Source: Geobacter sp. UBA6151 (GTDB lineage Bacteria > Desulfobacterota > Desulfuromonadia > Geobacterales > Pseudopelobacteraceae). From it: a DNA stretch of 64,000 bases. Made by a program: the position numbers and the translations under genes. Positions 1-7,580 of the stretch are shown here, one piece after another (positions within the stretch are counted from its first letter, which is position 1; each line of letters opens with the position of its first letter). The DNA is taken from positions 1 to 64,000 of the forward strand of contig DIUT01000042.1 in the NCBI GenBank assembly GCA_002423105.1, given 5' to 3'. The notes beneath the pieces were generated by a model. The model ran no database searches. It saw only the letters and a list, made by a program, of their open reading frames with translations, and was not told where the DNA came from.

Positions 1-77
1 ACCTGATAGCAGGGAAGCTCAGCTTCAGCAGGAAATGCCATCAACCCACTTGAAATGACGAAGAGCCTTCTCTGGGC

Positions 78-902
78 GTGGATGTGGCTATGGAGATCCC
101 GCATATCCTGTTGGGGGATCAGTTCAGGGTCAAACAGATACTCATGAACCTGCTGGGGAATGCCGTAAAGTTCACGGCAGAGGGGAGTATCTCCATCTCG
201 GCGAGTCTCCTTGAACAATGCGATACTGGCTCGGTTGTCGTGGAGATTGCGATTCGCGACACCGGCATCGGCATTTCCGGCGATGTCCTTGACTTGATCT
301 TCAAACCGTTTGGTCAGGCTGAAGACTCTACCACCCGCAGGTTCGGTGGCACCGGCCTTGGTCTGAGCATCTGCCGCAGCTTGGCGGAACTCATGGGTGG
401 GAGCATTGACGTTGAAAGCACGCACGGCATCGGCAGTTGTTTTACGGTGATACTTCCCTTCTACGTTGCTCAATTAGATAGAGCGGAGGACGACATCCAT
501 GAAGAAACGATAGTTACGTGGGATGAAGCACCGTTGCGGATATTGTTTGTCGAAGACAAACCGGCAAATATCGAATACGGGGTTAAACTGCTCGACAAAC
601 TGAGTCACAAGGTTACGTTGGCAGAGAATGGAGTAATTGCGCTTACCGCGCTGAAAAACGGCATGTTTGATCTTGTGCTGATGGATATCCAGATGCCGGT
701 AATGAATGGCATTGATGCCCTTCGGGCAATCCGCGAAAAGGAGCTGGGAACAGACCGCCACCAGCCGGTAATTGCCCTGACTGCCTATGCGCTGCGCGGG
801 GAGAAGGATGTTTTATTACGGGAAGGGTTTGACGGCTATGTGTCGAAACCATTCAAGGCAAGCCAACTGATAACGGAGATGAAACGCGTGATATCAAGTT
901 GA
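78..902 (+). CDS. Hybrid sensor histidine kinase, 3' part (ATPase + receiver)
   Basis: C-terminal part of a hybrid histidine kinase. Residues about 10-130 form a HATPase_c domain: an N-box (NLLGNAVKF), a G1 box (DTGIGI), the F box (FKPFGQ) and the G2 box (GGTGLGLSI). Residues about 150-270 form a receiver domain with the acidic pair ED, the phospho-acceptor Asp in LVLMDIQMP, the conserved Thr in ALTAY and the Lys in SKPF. The GTG at 78 is only the first start in the open frame; an in-frame TGA at 51-53 separates it from what looks like the end of the dimerisation domain (see findings). The protein as read therefore has no phosphorylatable His and no sensor domain. It is either the visible end of a frameshifted gene or a sequencing artefact. 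The HD-GYP regulator starting at 1018 is a plausible partner. Confidence 0.75.
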   Translation: MDVAMEIPHILLGDQFRVKQILMNLLGNAVKFTAEGSISISASLLEQCDTGSVVVEIAIRDTGIGISGDVLDLIFKPFGQAEDSTTRRFGGTGLGLSICRSLAELMGGSIDVESTHGIGSCFTVILPFYVAQLDRAEDDIHEETIVTWDEAPLRILFVEDKPANIEYGVKLLDKLSHKVTLAENGVIALTALKNGMFDLVLMDIQMPVMNGIDALRAIREKELGTDRHQPVIALTAYALRGEKDVLLREGFDGYVSKPFKASQLITEMKRVISS

Positions 903-1017
903 AAACCGCCAGGTGCAGCAGAAAAACACCTTACAAAAGAAAAAAGCCACTTACCCGATTACAGAAAGGTTTGGCGGCTATCATCTACATCTCGAACGTT
1001 GCTTACTGAGGCGCACT

Positions 1018-2154
1018 ATGTGTTTATCGCTGGAACATGTTGAAGAATCAAGGAAACCACGGGTTGTCGTTGTTGACGATCAACCGCAAATCCTTGAGCT
1101 GTTGAGATACATGTTACTGTACAGCGGCAATGATGTCTTTTCCTTCAGCACTGCTACAGCAGCTTTGGAAGCAGTTGAACGGAATCAGCCTGACATTATA
1201 CTGATGGATATCAACATGCCGGAAATGAGCGGGTTTCAACTCTGTGAAAAAATCAAGCAAAAACCTGGACTGAAAGAGACACCAGTTATCTTTTTAAGCG
1301 GCATGAACAATCCTGAAGACAAGGTGCATGGTTTTCGTGCCGGAGCGGTGGATTACATCACCAAACCGTTTCAGCTTGATGAAGTACAGGCCAGAGTCAG
1401 CACCCACATCAGGCTGGCCAGGGCAGAAGCACAGTTGCGACACCAGAATGAACAGCTTGAGCAGACGGTATTACTACGCACCACTGAACTGCGCATGGAC
1501 ATTGAAGAACGGGAGCGGGTTGAGGCGCGACTGGCGGTGCAGATAGAAGCTACCCAGGAAGCGCTCAACTATACTATCTATGCGCTGGCCAGGGCGGCAG
1601 AGTCCAATGACGAAGATACCGGCAATCATATTCTCAGAGTCGGCGAATTCTCTGGCCTGATTGCGGAGCAGATTGGACTTGATGACAAGCTGGTTCAGGC
1701 AGTACGTGTCCAGTCCATACTGCATGATGTGGGAAAAATTCATACCCATCCGGACATATTCAAAAAAACAGGGCCGTTGACCGATGATGAGTTTGCAAGA
1801 ATGAAGGAACATACCTTTGCCGGCACTATGATTATCGGCAATAACGAGAAACTTACCATCGGGCGCAGTATTGCGCTTACCCACCATGAAAAATGGGATG
1901 GCAGCGGTTATCCCTACGGTCTTGCGGGCGAACAGATACCTGTTGAGGGGAGAGTTACCGCCATTGCAGATGTGTACGATGCCCTCAGGAGCCCTCGCCC
2001 TTACAAAGCGGCTTTTGATCATGCTACGACGTATGGAATAATCACCGAGGGAGATGGCAGGACCATTCCTGGACACTTTGATCCTACTGTTTTGCGTGCT
2101 TTCAGAGAAAAATCTGCCCAGTTTGAGGAAACGTACGAGCGCTTGAAAGGGTAA
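1018..2154 (+). CDS. Response regulator with HD-GYP c-di-GMP phosphodiesterase domain
   Basis: 378 aa. The N-terminal receiver (about 15-135) has the DD pair in VVVVDDQ, the phospho-acceptor Asp in IILMDINMP, and Lys in ITKPF. A coiled-coil linker (about 140-190) leads to an HD-GYP domain with the catalytic HD in LHDVGKI and the HHEKWDGSGYP signature, so hydrolysis of c-di-GMP is expected. The ATG at 1018 is chosen because GAGGCG lies a few bases upstream; an open frame reaches back to a GTG at 913, but that extension has no domain content. The gene follows the hybrid kinase by 115 bp on the same strand. Family assignment is firm; the output pathway is not visible here. Confidence 0.9.
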   Translation: MCLSLEHVEESRKPRVVVVDDQPQILELLRYMLLYSGNDVFSFSTATAALEAVERNQPDIILMDINMPEMSGFQLCEKIKQKPGLKETPVIFLSGMNNPEDKVHGFRAGAVDYITKPFQLDEVQARVSTHIRLARAEAQLRHQNEQLEQTVLLRTTELRMDIEERERVEARLAVQIEATQEALNYTIYALARAAESNDEDTGNHILRVGEFSGLIAEQIGLDDKLVQAVRVQSILHDVGKIHTHPDIFKKTGPLTDDEFARMKEHTFAGTMIIGNNEKLTIGRSIALTHHEKWDGSGYPYGLAGEQIPVEGRVTAIADVYDALRSPRPYKAAFDHATTYGIITEGDGRTIPGHFDPTVLRAFREKSAQFEETYERLKG

Positions 2155-2178
2155 TGCCACGATGTTCCAAGCCACTCA

Positions 2179-2220
2179 TGACTTTGTAGAGACGTACAAT
2201 CCTGCGTCTCTACAAAGTCA
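2179..2220. terminator. Perfect 16-bp hairpin between convergent genes
   Basis: The 16 bases 2179-2194 (TGACTTTGTAGAGACG) are exactly complementary to 2205-2220, with a 10-base loop. The hairpin lies between the end of the HD-GYP gene (+) and the end of the exported-protein gene (-), so it could end transcription from either side. There is no clear T tract, and the GTAGAGACG core also resembles a short dispersed palindromic repeat. Confidence 0.6.
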
Positions 2221-2240
2221 TTGGCCCCATCCTGAGCAGT

Positions 2241-2567
2241 TCAATTAAAATTGAAGAACAGCGGTGGGAAAAACAACCCGATACCGGGCGGCGGTGGCGG
2301 CGGCGCAGGCGCATACAGCACCGGTGGCGGACGATACACCCGCTCCCGATAGCCATAAGGACGGTAGACCCGCCTGCCACGGCGGTCATAGTGGTCACGT
2401 TCATAACCACGTTTATTGTGCTCGTAACGGCCCCTGTCATGACGGTTATCGTTGTCTCTGGCGATGGCCGGAGCCACATCCACACTGACGATCAGTGCGG
2501 ACAACAAGGCTCCCATAATAATGGTGCCTCCTAAAAACCTGAAATTCCACGTCGATACTGTTTTCAT
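2241..2567 (-). CDS. Exported Arg/Tyr/Pro-rich protein of unknown function
   Basis: 108 aa. A signal peptide covers roughly residues 1-38 (hydrophobic stretch ending VDVAPAIARD). The mature part is very rich in Arg, Tyr and His (RHDRGRYEHNKRGYERDHYDRRGRR), followed by a Pro-rich tail with a run of six prolines and an aromatic C-terminus FFPPLFFNFN. I do not recognise a named family; small basic Tyr/Pro-rich proteins like this are usually periplasmic or associated with the outer membrane. The start at 2567 has AGGGAG upstream. It is the last gene of the run csbD - ompA - BON - Spy-like and may share their transcript. Confidence 0.7.
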   Translation of the reverse strand: MKTVSTWNFRFLGGTIIMGALLSALIVSVDVAPAIARDNDNRHDRGRYEHNKRGYERDHYDRRGRRVYRPYGYRERVYRPPPVLYAPAPPPPPPGIGLFFPPLFFNFN

Positions 2568-2643
2568 AACGTCGCTCCCTGCCTGGATCACTTATAATCG
2601 CCCCATTGGCGTCAATCTACATGAACTGACATCGGGCTACCGG

Positions 2644-3126
2644 TCATTTTCTTTTGGTTTTCCTGTATTTACCGGTCGAGAAAATCTCGTCAGTGCTCTT
2701 CTTCTGTGCATCTGACAAACTGTTATAGAAGGTCTCAAAAACCGGGATGAACTTCTTCAGTTGATTCAACCGGGACTCGCTCATCTCACTATGGAATTTC
2801 ATCCGCTCAACAGCATTCAGGGTTCCACGGGTTGCAACCCGTTCTTTTCTCAGGGCGTCAACATCCTTGGCGTTTTCACGCATAAGCGCTGTCAGGTCAT
2901 TCCATGATGATTCCTGAGCCTTGGTGATTTTCAGAGAGGCTTGCAACTGTTTTATCTGAGCCTCGGCATACTCAGCCGCAGTGGTTCTTGTTGCCTCGGG
3001 CGCCTTTTTTGTCTCGGAAGCCGCAAACGAAGGGCTTGGATTAATGAAAATGACTGTTGAAAAAAATGTCACCATCATGACAACGAATGTTGCCGGTAAA
3101 ACGACTCGATACAGAATGCGATTCAT
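2644..3126 (-). CDS. Periplasmic Spy/CpxP-like (LTXXQ) protein
   Basis: 160 aa. Signal peptide of about 35 residues (VMMVTFFSTVIF then PSFAAS). The mature part is predicted all-helical and carries two LTXXQ-type signatures, LKITKAQESSWNDL and LSDAQKKSTDEIF. This is the pattern of the Spy/CpxP family of ATP-independent periplasmic chaperones induced by envelope stress. The tail is strongly basic (GKYRKTKRK). AAAGGAG precedes the ATG. It lies 33 bp after the BON gene, consistent with an operon of envelope-stress proteins. Confidence 0.8.
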   Translation of the reverse strand: MNRILYRVVLPATFVVMMVTFFSTVIFINPSPSFAASETKKAPEATRTTAAEYAEAQIKQLQASLKITKAQESSWNDLTALMRENAKDVDALRKERVATRGTLNAVERMKFHSEMSESRLNQLKKFIPVFETFYNSLSDAQKKSTDEIFSTGKYRKTKRK

Positions 3127-3159
3127 GTTTTGTCTCCTTTGTATGAAAGGTTGTGTGAT

Positions 3160-3471
3160 CTATTTTACAATCAGGTTGGTTTGCACCGACACAACGCCTT
3201 TAACGCTTTTGGCAACTTCCCGCGCCTTTTTGACGCTATCTGCTGAATTAACAAAACCACTCAGTTGAACCACTCCCTTGAACGTCTCAACATTTATCTG
3301 CAGCACTTTCAAATCAGGGTCTGAGAAGATAGCTGACTTAACCTTTGTGGTAATGACGGTGTCATCGACATACTCACCAGTTCCTGCTTGTGTACGGGTA
3401 GATGCACATCCGAGAGACAGCACCAACACCAAGCAAGCCATCAATTTCATTATATTTTGAAATGTTTTCAT
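3160..3471 (-). CDS. BON-domain lipoprotein (OsmY-like)
   Basis: 103 aa. Signal peptide with lipobox LSLGC, then a single BON domain (about 35-103) of the OsmY type: DDTVITTKVKSAIFSDPDLK, the central GVVQLSGFV strand and a C-terminal VVSVQTNLIVK. BON proteins bind phospholipid or other envelope components and are classic osmotic- and stress-induced proteins. Most carry two BON domains; this one has a single copy. AAAGGAG lies upstream of the ATG. It sits between the OmpA lipoprotein and the Spy-like gene. Confidence 0.88.
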   Translation of the reverse strand: MKTFQNIMKLMACLVLVLSLGCASTRTQAGTGEYVDDTVITTKVKSAIFSDPDLKVLQINVETFKGVVQLSGFVNSADSVKKAREVAKSVKGVVSVQTNLIVK

Positions 3472-3555
3472 GATGTTTCTCCTTTATAGTTGTTGTTTGT
3501 GCGCTCAATACAAAGGGGGGCAAATCACAATTGCCAACCCCCTTGCCTCCAGCTC

Positions 3556-4332
3556 CTATTCCAAAATTATTTCAAAAAGAACTCGCATATTTGACTTTGC
3601 TGCCGGTGAGTAAATTTCTTTAGGTATTGCTTCATATGATGCCGGTTGTGTTTCGCCATAACCAATGGTGGCAAGCCGTCCGGAAACAATGACACCTTCA
3701 CTTACCAGGTATTCCTTGACAGCAGTTGCTCTTCGTTCGCTTAATTTCTGATTATAATCCACGGTGCCGGAAGCAGAGGTGTATCCTGCAATGCGAATCT
3801 TTGCTTTGGGGTTCTCTTTCAGGAGCTGGATATTCCTTTTCAGAATTGTGCGGGTTTCCGGCTTCAGCTCTGACTTGTCAAAATCAAAATGAACATCCTC
3901 CAGGGCCAGAACCACCACCTTCTCCGCCATTTTTTCTGATGCAACAGCCGCTACTTTTTCTTCAGCCTGTGGTTCAGCCACAACAATAATTACCGGCTCA
4001 ACATAAACTGGCGCTGCCACGGGAGCTGGCGGACAAAGGGCATTTGCCTTCGCTGTCGCTTGCCGTGCAAGATCAATACCTTCCTGGGTATGGCAGGCTG
4101 CATAGACGGAATAGGCCTTATTCTTCAGATCTTCGGCAGCCCGGAACTCCACAGGGCATTGCCGGTCTTTGCCAGCCTTGCGGGCCGCATCTACTGCCAG
4201 ATCTGCCTCCACCAGTTCCTTATGGAAGTAGCGGTCCTGCTTGACGTTGTACTCCAGGCCTGCACAGCCAAACATCATACCCACCGTGAACACACCAGCA
4301 GCCAACCGTAGTACATTCTTTGCATAGCTCAT
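3556..4332 (-). CDS. OmpA-family peptidoglycan-binding lipoprotein
   Basis: 258 aa. Lipoprotein signal with lipobox MMFGC; an N-terminal helical region rich in Ala, Lys and Cys (about 25-100); a Pro/Val linker; and an OmpA C-terminal domain (about 145-258) with FDFDKSELKPE, GYTSASGTVDYNQKLSERRA and GYGETQP, the surface that binds peptidoglycan. The product probably ties the outer membrane to the cell wall. The start at 4332 is preferred over 4338 because AGGAG is 8 bases upstream of 4332 but only about 2 from 4338. The last ~110 residues are nearly the same as those of the OmpA protein at 45878-47044, including the identical ending SPAAKSNMRVLFEIILE. Confidence 0.88.
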   Translation of the reverse strand: MSYAKNVLRLAAGVFTVGMMFGCAGLEYNVKQDRYFHKELVEADLAVDAARKAGKDRQCPVEFRAAEDLKNKAYSVYAACHTQEGIDLARQATAKANALCPPAPVAAPVYVEPVIIVVAEPQAEEKVAAVASEKMAEKVVVLALEDVHFDFDKSELKPETRTILKRNIQLLKENPKAKIRIAGYTSASGTVDYNQKLSERRATAVKEYLVSEGVIVSGRLATIGYGETQPASYEAIPKEIYSPAAKSNMRVLFEIILE

Positions 4333-4400
4333 TTTCATTTCTCCTTTTGTTAGATAAACAGTGAACATATTGTTTTCATGTACATTCCCTTTAATAGTTG

Positions 4401-4580
4401 CTACTTCCCGACAACTTTCTTCGCCTGACCGACTTTCTGCTGGATTTTTCCGGCAACCTTTTCTCTGGTCCCTTCAGCTTCCAACTCCGGGTTGTTGACA
4501 AGTTTGCCTGCGGCCTCCTTTACGCCCCCTTTTACCTGGTGAAATGCACCTTTTGCCTGGTCTTTCGTACTGCTTTTCAT
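4401..4580 (-). CDS. CsbD family stress protein
   Basis: 59 aa; short and easily missed. It starts MKSSTKDQAKGAFHQVKG and continues with KEAAGKL, EGTREKVAGKIQQKVGQAKK. The repeated K-G-x-x-x-x-x-G pattern and the GKLxNNPELEAEG core are typical of CsbD proteins, small hydrophilic proteins known from the sigma-B general-stress regulon of Bacillus and widespread in proteobacteria; their molecular function is unknown. GGGGAGG lies 5-11 bases before the ATG. It is the first gene behind the sigma-54 element at 4630-4646, followed after 68 bp by the OmpA lipoprotein. Confidence 0.85.
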   Translation of the reverse strand: MKSSTKDQAKGAFHQVKGGVKEAAGKLVNNPELEAEGTREKVAGKIQQKVGQAKKVVGK

Positions 4581-4629
4581 AGTATCCTCCCCTTTGATTC
4601 ATATTGATTACTCTGTAGAAAGAGATCAT

Positions 4630-4646
4630 TTCATGAAGCATGCCAA
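4630..4646 (-). promoter_or_regulatory. Sigma-54 promoter P1 (csbD operon), degenerate
   Basis: On the minus strand the element reads TTGGCATGCTTCATGA: a good -24 box (TGGCATG) with GA in place of GC at -12. The predicted transcript start is near 4619, giving a leader of about 40 nt. It is the weakest of the ten promoters and is supported mainly by the upstream site pair at 4747-4778. Confidence 0.6.
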
Positions 4647-4746
4647 GGGTTCTTGATTTACTTGTGACAGACACAGAAGACTGCAAATGGTATGTTTTGC
4701 GAGGTATTTCAGGCGGGAAAATTACTGGAAACCAACGATTGAATCT

Positions 4747-4778
4747 GTCTGCATTGTCTAAATCGTCATATATGGTGG
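4747..4778 (-). promoter_or_regulatory. Upstream activator site pair U1
   Basis: Half-sites GTCTGCATTGTC (4747) and GTCATATATGGT (4765), starts 18 bp apart and 103 bp upstream of the -24 GG of P1. The second half-site fits the shared GTCATATnTGAC pattern well; the first is degenerate. Confidence 0.55.
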
Positions 4779-4846
4779 CATTGACGGGGATCAGCATACA
4801 ACAATGGCCTGCAAAGCAGACCATTGTTGTTACTGCACCCTGAGCT

Positions 4847-5002
4847 TCAAAGACGTCCAGATAACACCAGAATCAGCAAAATCAACAGGATCAAACCAAG
4901 TCCGCCACTGGGATAGTACCCCCACTGCTTGCTGTGAGGCCAGGTGGGCAGTGCCCCCAGCAGCATTAAAACCAAAATGACAATCAAAACAGTTCCGAGC
5001 AT
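4847..5002 (-). CDS. DUF3309 small membrane protein
   Basis: 51 aa: MLGTVLIVILVLMLLGALPTW, then PHSKQWGYYPSGGLG and a second hydrophobic stretch LILLILLILVLSGRL. The two membrane segments joined by a loop ending in GYYPSGGLGL are diagnostic of DUF3309. The function is unknown; family members often sit beside stress genes. AAAGGAG precedes the ATG. It has its own sigma-54 promoter (5048-5064) with a well-formed upstream site pair, so it appears to be a single-gene unit. Confidence 0.85.
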   Translation of the reverse strand: MLGTVLIVILVLMLLGALPTWPHSKQWGYYPSGGLGLILLILLILVLSGRL

Positions 5003-5047
5003 GGCACATCTCCTTTCATAGAGCAGAATGTTCTCGTGAACTGCAGG

Positions 5048-5064
5048 AGCAACAAGCGCGCCAG
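5048..5064 (-). promoter_or_regulatory. Sigma-54 promoter P2 (DUF3309 gene)
   Basis: Minus-strand CTGGCGCGCTTGTTGCT, with GG-N10-GC at 5062-5061 and 5050-5049 and a perfect TTGCT -12 box. The predicted start is near 5037, 35 nt before the ATG. Confidence 0.85.
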
Positions 5065-5089
5065 ACAAGAGCGGCACACGCAAATAGCA

Positions 5090-5102
5090 CAAATACACGA
5101 TT
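5090..5102 (-). promoter_or_regulatory. Candidate IHF site of P2
   Basis: CAAATACACGATT on the plus strand matches the IHF pattern YAAnnnnTTGATW with two mismatches, 28 bp upstream of the -24 GG. This is the same offset as the exact IHF matches upstream of P8 (28 bp) and P3/P9 (29 bp). Confidence 0.4.
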
Positions 5103-5161
5103 TTAATGTGAAAATTATTAAGTATCGGGGTCGGGGAACAGCAACTGCTCCATGATGGTTC

Positions 5162-5193
5162 GTCATATGTAGCATGGCTGCCATATGTGACAG
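5162..5193 (-). promoter_or_regulatory. Upstream activator site pair U2
   Basis: Half-sites GTCATATGTAGC (5162) and GCCATATGTGAC (5180), starts 18 bp apart, beginning 100 bp upstream of the -24 GG of P2. This is one of the best copies of the shared motif. Confidence 0.75.
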
Positions 5194-5219
5194 ATACGCT
5201 TGCGTACAATGTGTGACGT

Positions 5220-5245
5220 TGAGGCGGACCCTTGAGTCCGCCTCA
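5220..5245 (-). terminator. Hairpin terminator after the 86-aa exported protein gene
   Basis: TGAGGCGGAC (5220-5229) pairs perfectly with GTCCGCCTCA (5236-5245) across a 6-base loop, 10 bases after the stop codon of the gene at 5256-5516. There is no T tract, so release may need Rho. It separates that gene from the U2 site pair. Confidence 0.6.
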
Positions 5246-5255
5246 GATGAACAGA

Positions 5256-5516
5256 TCAGTTTTTGTTCAGTTGATCCAGGAGATCATTGGCTTCCTTCAG
5301 TTTTCTGCGGAGATTTGCAAGATCTTCCTTACTGTACTTTGCAGTACCTTTTGCAACTTCAGTTTCCAGCCGTTTAATCTTCTCCTGAATCGACTCTGCC
5401 TGTAAAGCACACTGCCGGACTCCTTCATGTTGCATCTTCATCTCGGGATGCTCGGCCAACACCGGTACTGCGCTCAACGTCATTGCTGCAATCAGTGCCA
5501 CAACCATGTTTTTCAT
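5256..5516 (-). CDS. Small exported coiled-coil protein
   Basis: 86 aa. Signal peptide MKNMVVALIAAMTLSAVPVLAE, then about 64 residues rich in Lys, Glu, Leu and Gln with heptad character (SIQEKIKRLETEVAKG, LANLRRKLKEANDLLDQLNK), so a periplasmic coiled coil is likely. No named family is recognised; it loosely resembles small Lpp- or LTXXQ-like helical proteins. It starts at 5516 with AGGAGG upstream; a longer open frame to 5624 has no signal peptide at its front. It is the only gene between the P3 promoter and a hairpin terminator. Confidence 0.75.
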   Translation of the reverse strand: MKNMVVALIAAMTLSAVPVLAEHPEMKMQHEGVRQCALQAESIQEKIKRLETEVAKGTAKYSKEDLANLRRKLKEANDLLDQLNKN

Positions 5517-5624
5517 GCGTTTGTCCTCCTGCTTGGAATTCGGAGAAATAACTCTCCGTTTGCTGACATCAACACTGGTTATTTCATGAGTACATTTCAT
5601 GACCAGGATCCTGCAAAAAACCAT

Positions 5625-5641
5625 GGCAATGAACGTGCCAG
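5625..5641 (-). promoter_or_regulatory. Sigma-54 promoter P3
   Basis: Minus-strand CTGGCACGTTCATTGCC: a consensus -24 box TGGCACG and -12 TTGC with GG-N10-GC. This is the closest match to the sigma-54 consensus in the window. The predicted start near 5614 leaves a leader of about 98 nt. Confidence 0.88.
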
Positions 5642-5667
5642 AAACAGTTCTCAGCTAGATCGAGCTC

Positions 5668-5680
5668 AACACATTGATTA
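5668..5680 (-). promoter_or_regulatory. IHF site of P3
   Basis: CAACACATTGATT matches YAAnnnnTTGATW exactly, 29 bp upstream of the -24 GG and between promoter and activator sites, where IHF bends DNA at many sigma-54 promoters. Confidence 0.6.
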
Positions 5681-5739
5681 GACTACAGAAAGCTGCAAGA
5701 GAGGGGGATAGAATGAAGGAACGCGCGTTCAAGAAATCC

Positions 5740-5771
5740 GTCATACATGACAGGGCTTTCATATAGTGCAG
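5740..5771 (-). promoter_or_regulatory. Upstream activator site pair U3
   Basis: Half-sites GTCATACATGAC (5740, a perfect palindrome at its ends) and TTCATATAGTGC (5758), 18 bp apart and 101 bp upstream of the -24 GG of P3. Confidence 0.7.
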
Positions 5772-5842
5772 ACGGCGTCGTGGCAAACAACCGGAGTCCG
5801 GCAGTGAAACATGGCAATACCTGCTGCCGGGGCACTGTTTGC

Positions 5843-5866
5843 CGCGCCCGGATTGGGCCGGGCGCG
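5843..5866 (-). terminator. GC-rich hairpin terminator after the old yellow enzyme gene
   Basis: CGCGCCCGG (5843-5851) pairs with CCGGGCGCG (5858-5866) across a 6-base loop, 14 bases beyond the stop codon at 5881. It probably ends the long operon that starts at P4 (10320-10335). Confidence 0.65.
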
Positions 5867-5880
5867 CATCGCGTCTACAA

Positions 5881-6942
5881 TTATGCTGCCCGCAAATACT
5901 GGTTTGGCCAGGGTACGTCAACATTCAGCGCCTTTGCAGCATGGAGCGGCCAGTAGGGGTCACGCAGCATTTCCCGCCCCAGCAATACGGCGTCAGCCTG
6001 ATTGGTGGCCACTATCTGCTCAGCCTGGTTTGGTTCAGTAATCACGCCGACTGCTCCGGTGGCAATGCCGGTCTCGGCCCGGATCCTGGCAGCAAAGGGG
6101 ACCTGGAAACCAGGGGCAAAGGGAACCGGCTCATCCGGCACAGCAAACCCTGAAGAACAGTCGATCAGATCCACACCGATCTCCTTCAGATGCCTGGACA
6201 GGATCAAGGACTGCTCAATATCCCAGCCGCCATCAACCCAATCCGTAGCCGAAATCCTGACAAACAGCGGCAGCTCCGCAGGCCACTCATCCCGCACCGC
6301 CCACGCCACCCGCAAGGGGAAACGAAGCCGGTTTTCCAGACTGCCGCCATACTCATCAGTTCGCTGGTTAACCAACGGAGAAAGGAACTCATGGAGCAGG
6401 TAGCCGTGGGCCATGTGCAGTTCAACCATCTCAAAACCGGCGACCCACGCCCGGCGTGCGGCGGCGCGGAAACCGGCTTCTATCTCATCCATCTCGTCCT
6501 GGGTAATGGCAGAGGGAACGGGATGTCCCACATCAAACGGCAGGGCACTTGGCGCAAGGGGTTGCCAGCCGCAGGACTCGGCTCCCAGCGGCTCGCCGCC
6601 AAGCCATGGCAATGAACATGACCCCTTGCGACCGGCGTGGGCAAGCTGGATTCCCGCCACAGCACCCTGATCCTGTATGAAGCGGGTAATCGGTCGAAAG
6701 GCCTCGGCGTGGGCATCGCTCCAGATACCGGTGTCGCCGGGGCTGATGCGTCCCTCGGGGCTTACCGCAGTTGCCTCAACCATGACCAGTCCCGCGCCCC
6801 CCACGGCACGGCTGCCGAGATGGACAAGATGCCAGTCATTGGGCAGACCGTCGGGGCTGGAATACTGGCACATGGGGGAAAGGAAAATCCGGTTGCGAAA
6901 CGTAACGGATTGCAGCGTAAAGGGTGAAAACAGCATGCTCAT
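5881..6942 (-). CDS. Old yellow enzyme family NADH:flavin oxidoreductase (YqjM/NamA-like)
   Basis: 353 aa, the usual length for an OYE-family TIM barrel that binds FMN and reduces activated C=C bonds with NAD(P)H. Visible signatures: FRNRIFLSPMCQYSSPDG at the N-terminus (the MCQYS Cys is typical of the YqjM/thermophilic-like branch), GIQLAHAGRKGS, the substrate-binding HMAHGYLLHEFLSP (the family usually has H-x-A-H/N-G-Y-L-x-x-F), the NxRTDEYGGSLENR motif, and DAVLLGREMLRDPYWP near the end. GGAGG precedes the ATG. It lies 50 bp after the CheB-like gene, probably the last gene of the SOD operon, which would fit detoxification of electrophiles or peroxidation products. Confidence 0.9.
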   Translation of the reverse strand: MSMLFSPFTLQSVTFRNRIFLSPMCQYSSPDGLPNDWHLVHLGSRAVGGAGLVMVEATAVSPEGRISPGDTGIWSDAHAEAFRPITRFIQDQGAVAGIQLAHAGRKGSCSLPWLGGEPLGAESCGWQPLAPSALPFDVGHPVPSAITQDEMDEIEAGFRAAARRAWVAGFEMVELHMAHGYLLHEFLSPLVNQRTDEYGGSLENRLRFPLRVAWAVRDEWPAELPLFVRISATDWVDGGWDIEQSLILSRHLKEIGVDLIDCSSGFAVPDEPVPFAPGFQVPFAARIRAETGIATGAVGVITEPNQAEQIVATNQADAVLLGREMLRDPYWPLHAAKALNVDVPWPNQYLRAA

Positions 6943-6992
6943 CGGTTGCCTCCAGACAAGGAAATCAGATATTGTTATTCGCTATATTAACA

Positions 6993-7580
6993 TCACTGCG
7001 CCTGAGCAATTTCCAGAATTTTCCCGGCAATCTCTTCAGGCGCCAGAACAAAATCTATACACCCGCTTGCTATTGCACTCTCCGGCATATCCGGCTGTCC
7101 GGCGGTATCAGGCATCTGGGCAATGGTGATGCCTCCAACCTCCTGTATGTCACACAGCGCTGCTGCTCCATCACCATCATAGCCGGAGACAATGACGGCA
7201 ATAAGCTTGCCGTTCCAGTTCTGCACCAGAGAACGCAGAAAAACCGTGATGACATCAGGCCACCCCCTCGGTTTTGAAATCGGCTTCAGGCGGAACTCTC
7301 CATCAAGAACATGCAGATCACGCTGTTCCGGAATGATGAACACATGGTCAGGCTGGATATCCAATCTTTCGGTGATCAGTTCCACCGGCATCTGTGTGAA
7401 ACGCGGGAGAATTTCGTGGAGGAGGGTTGTGACGGTCCTCAGATGGTTTACAATGACAATCGCAACCCCCATATCGGCCGGCAGATGCTGGAGCAAGCGG
7501 GTATAGGCATCAAGGCCGCCGGCCGAACCGCCCACGCAAACAACAGGAAAATTCTGTGCACCGCCATGCTCAATGTTCAT
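6993..7580 (-). CDS. Stand-alone CheB methylesterase domain protein
   Basis: 195 aa, a CheB catalytic domain without the usual receiver. The catalytic triad is visible: Ser in GGSAGG (about 19), His in VNHL (about 46) and Asp in SGYDGDGA (about 138). CheB removes methyl groups from glutamates of chemoreceptors, but no receptor gene is nearby and the operon holds oxygen-stress proteins, so the substrate is open. The ATG overlaps the stop of the preceding small gene (ATGA), indicating translational coupling. A second CheB domain occurs in the fusion protein at 35720-38344. Confidence 0.85.
   Translation of the reverse strand: MNIEHGGAQNFPVVCVGGSAGGLDAYTRLLQHLPADMGVAIVIVNHLRTVTTLLHEILPRFTQMPVELITERLDIQPDHVFIIPEQRDLHVLDGEFRLKPISKPRGWPDVITVFLRSLVQNWNGKLIAVIVSGYDGDGAAALCDIQEVGGITIAQMPDTAGQPDMPESAIASGCIDFVLAPEEIAGKILEIAQAQ

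Noticed and set aside
4640..4843. Open frame of 67 codons on the plus strand
   Set aside because: It overlaps the csbD promoter region and activator sites, has no ribosome site and no family resemblance.
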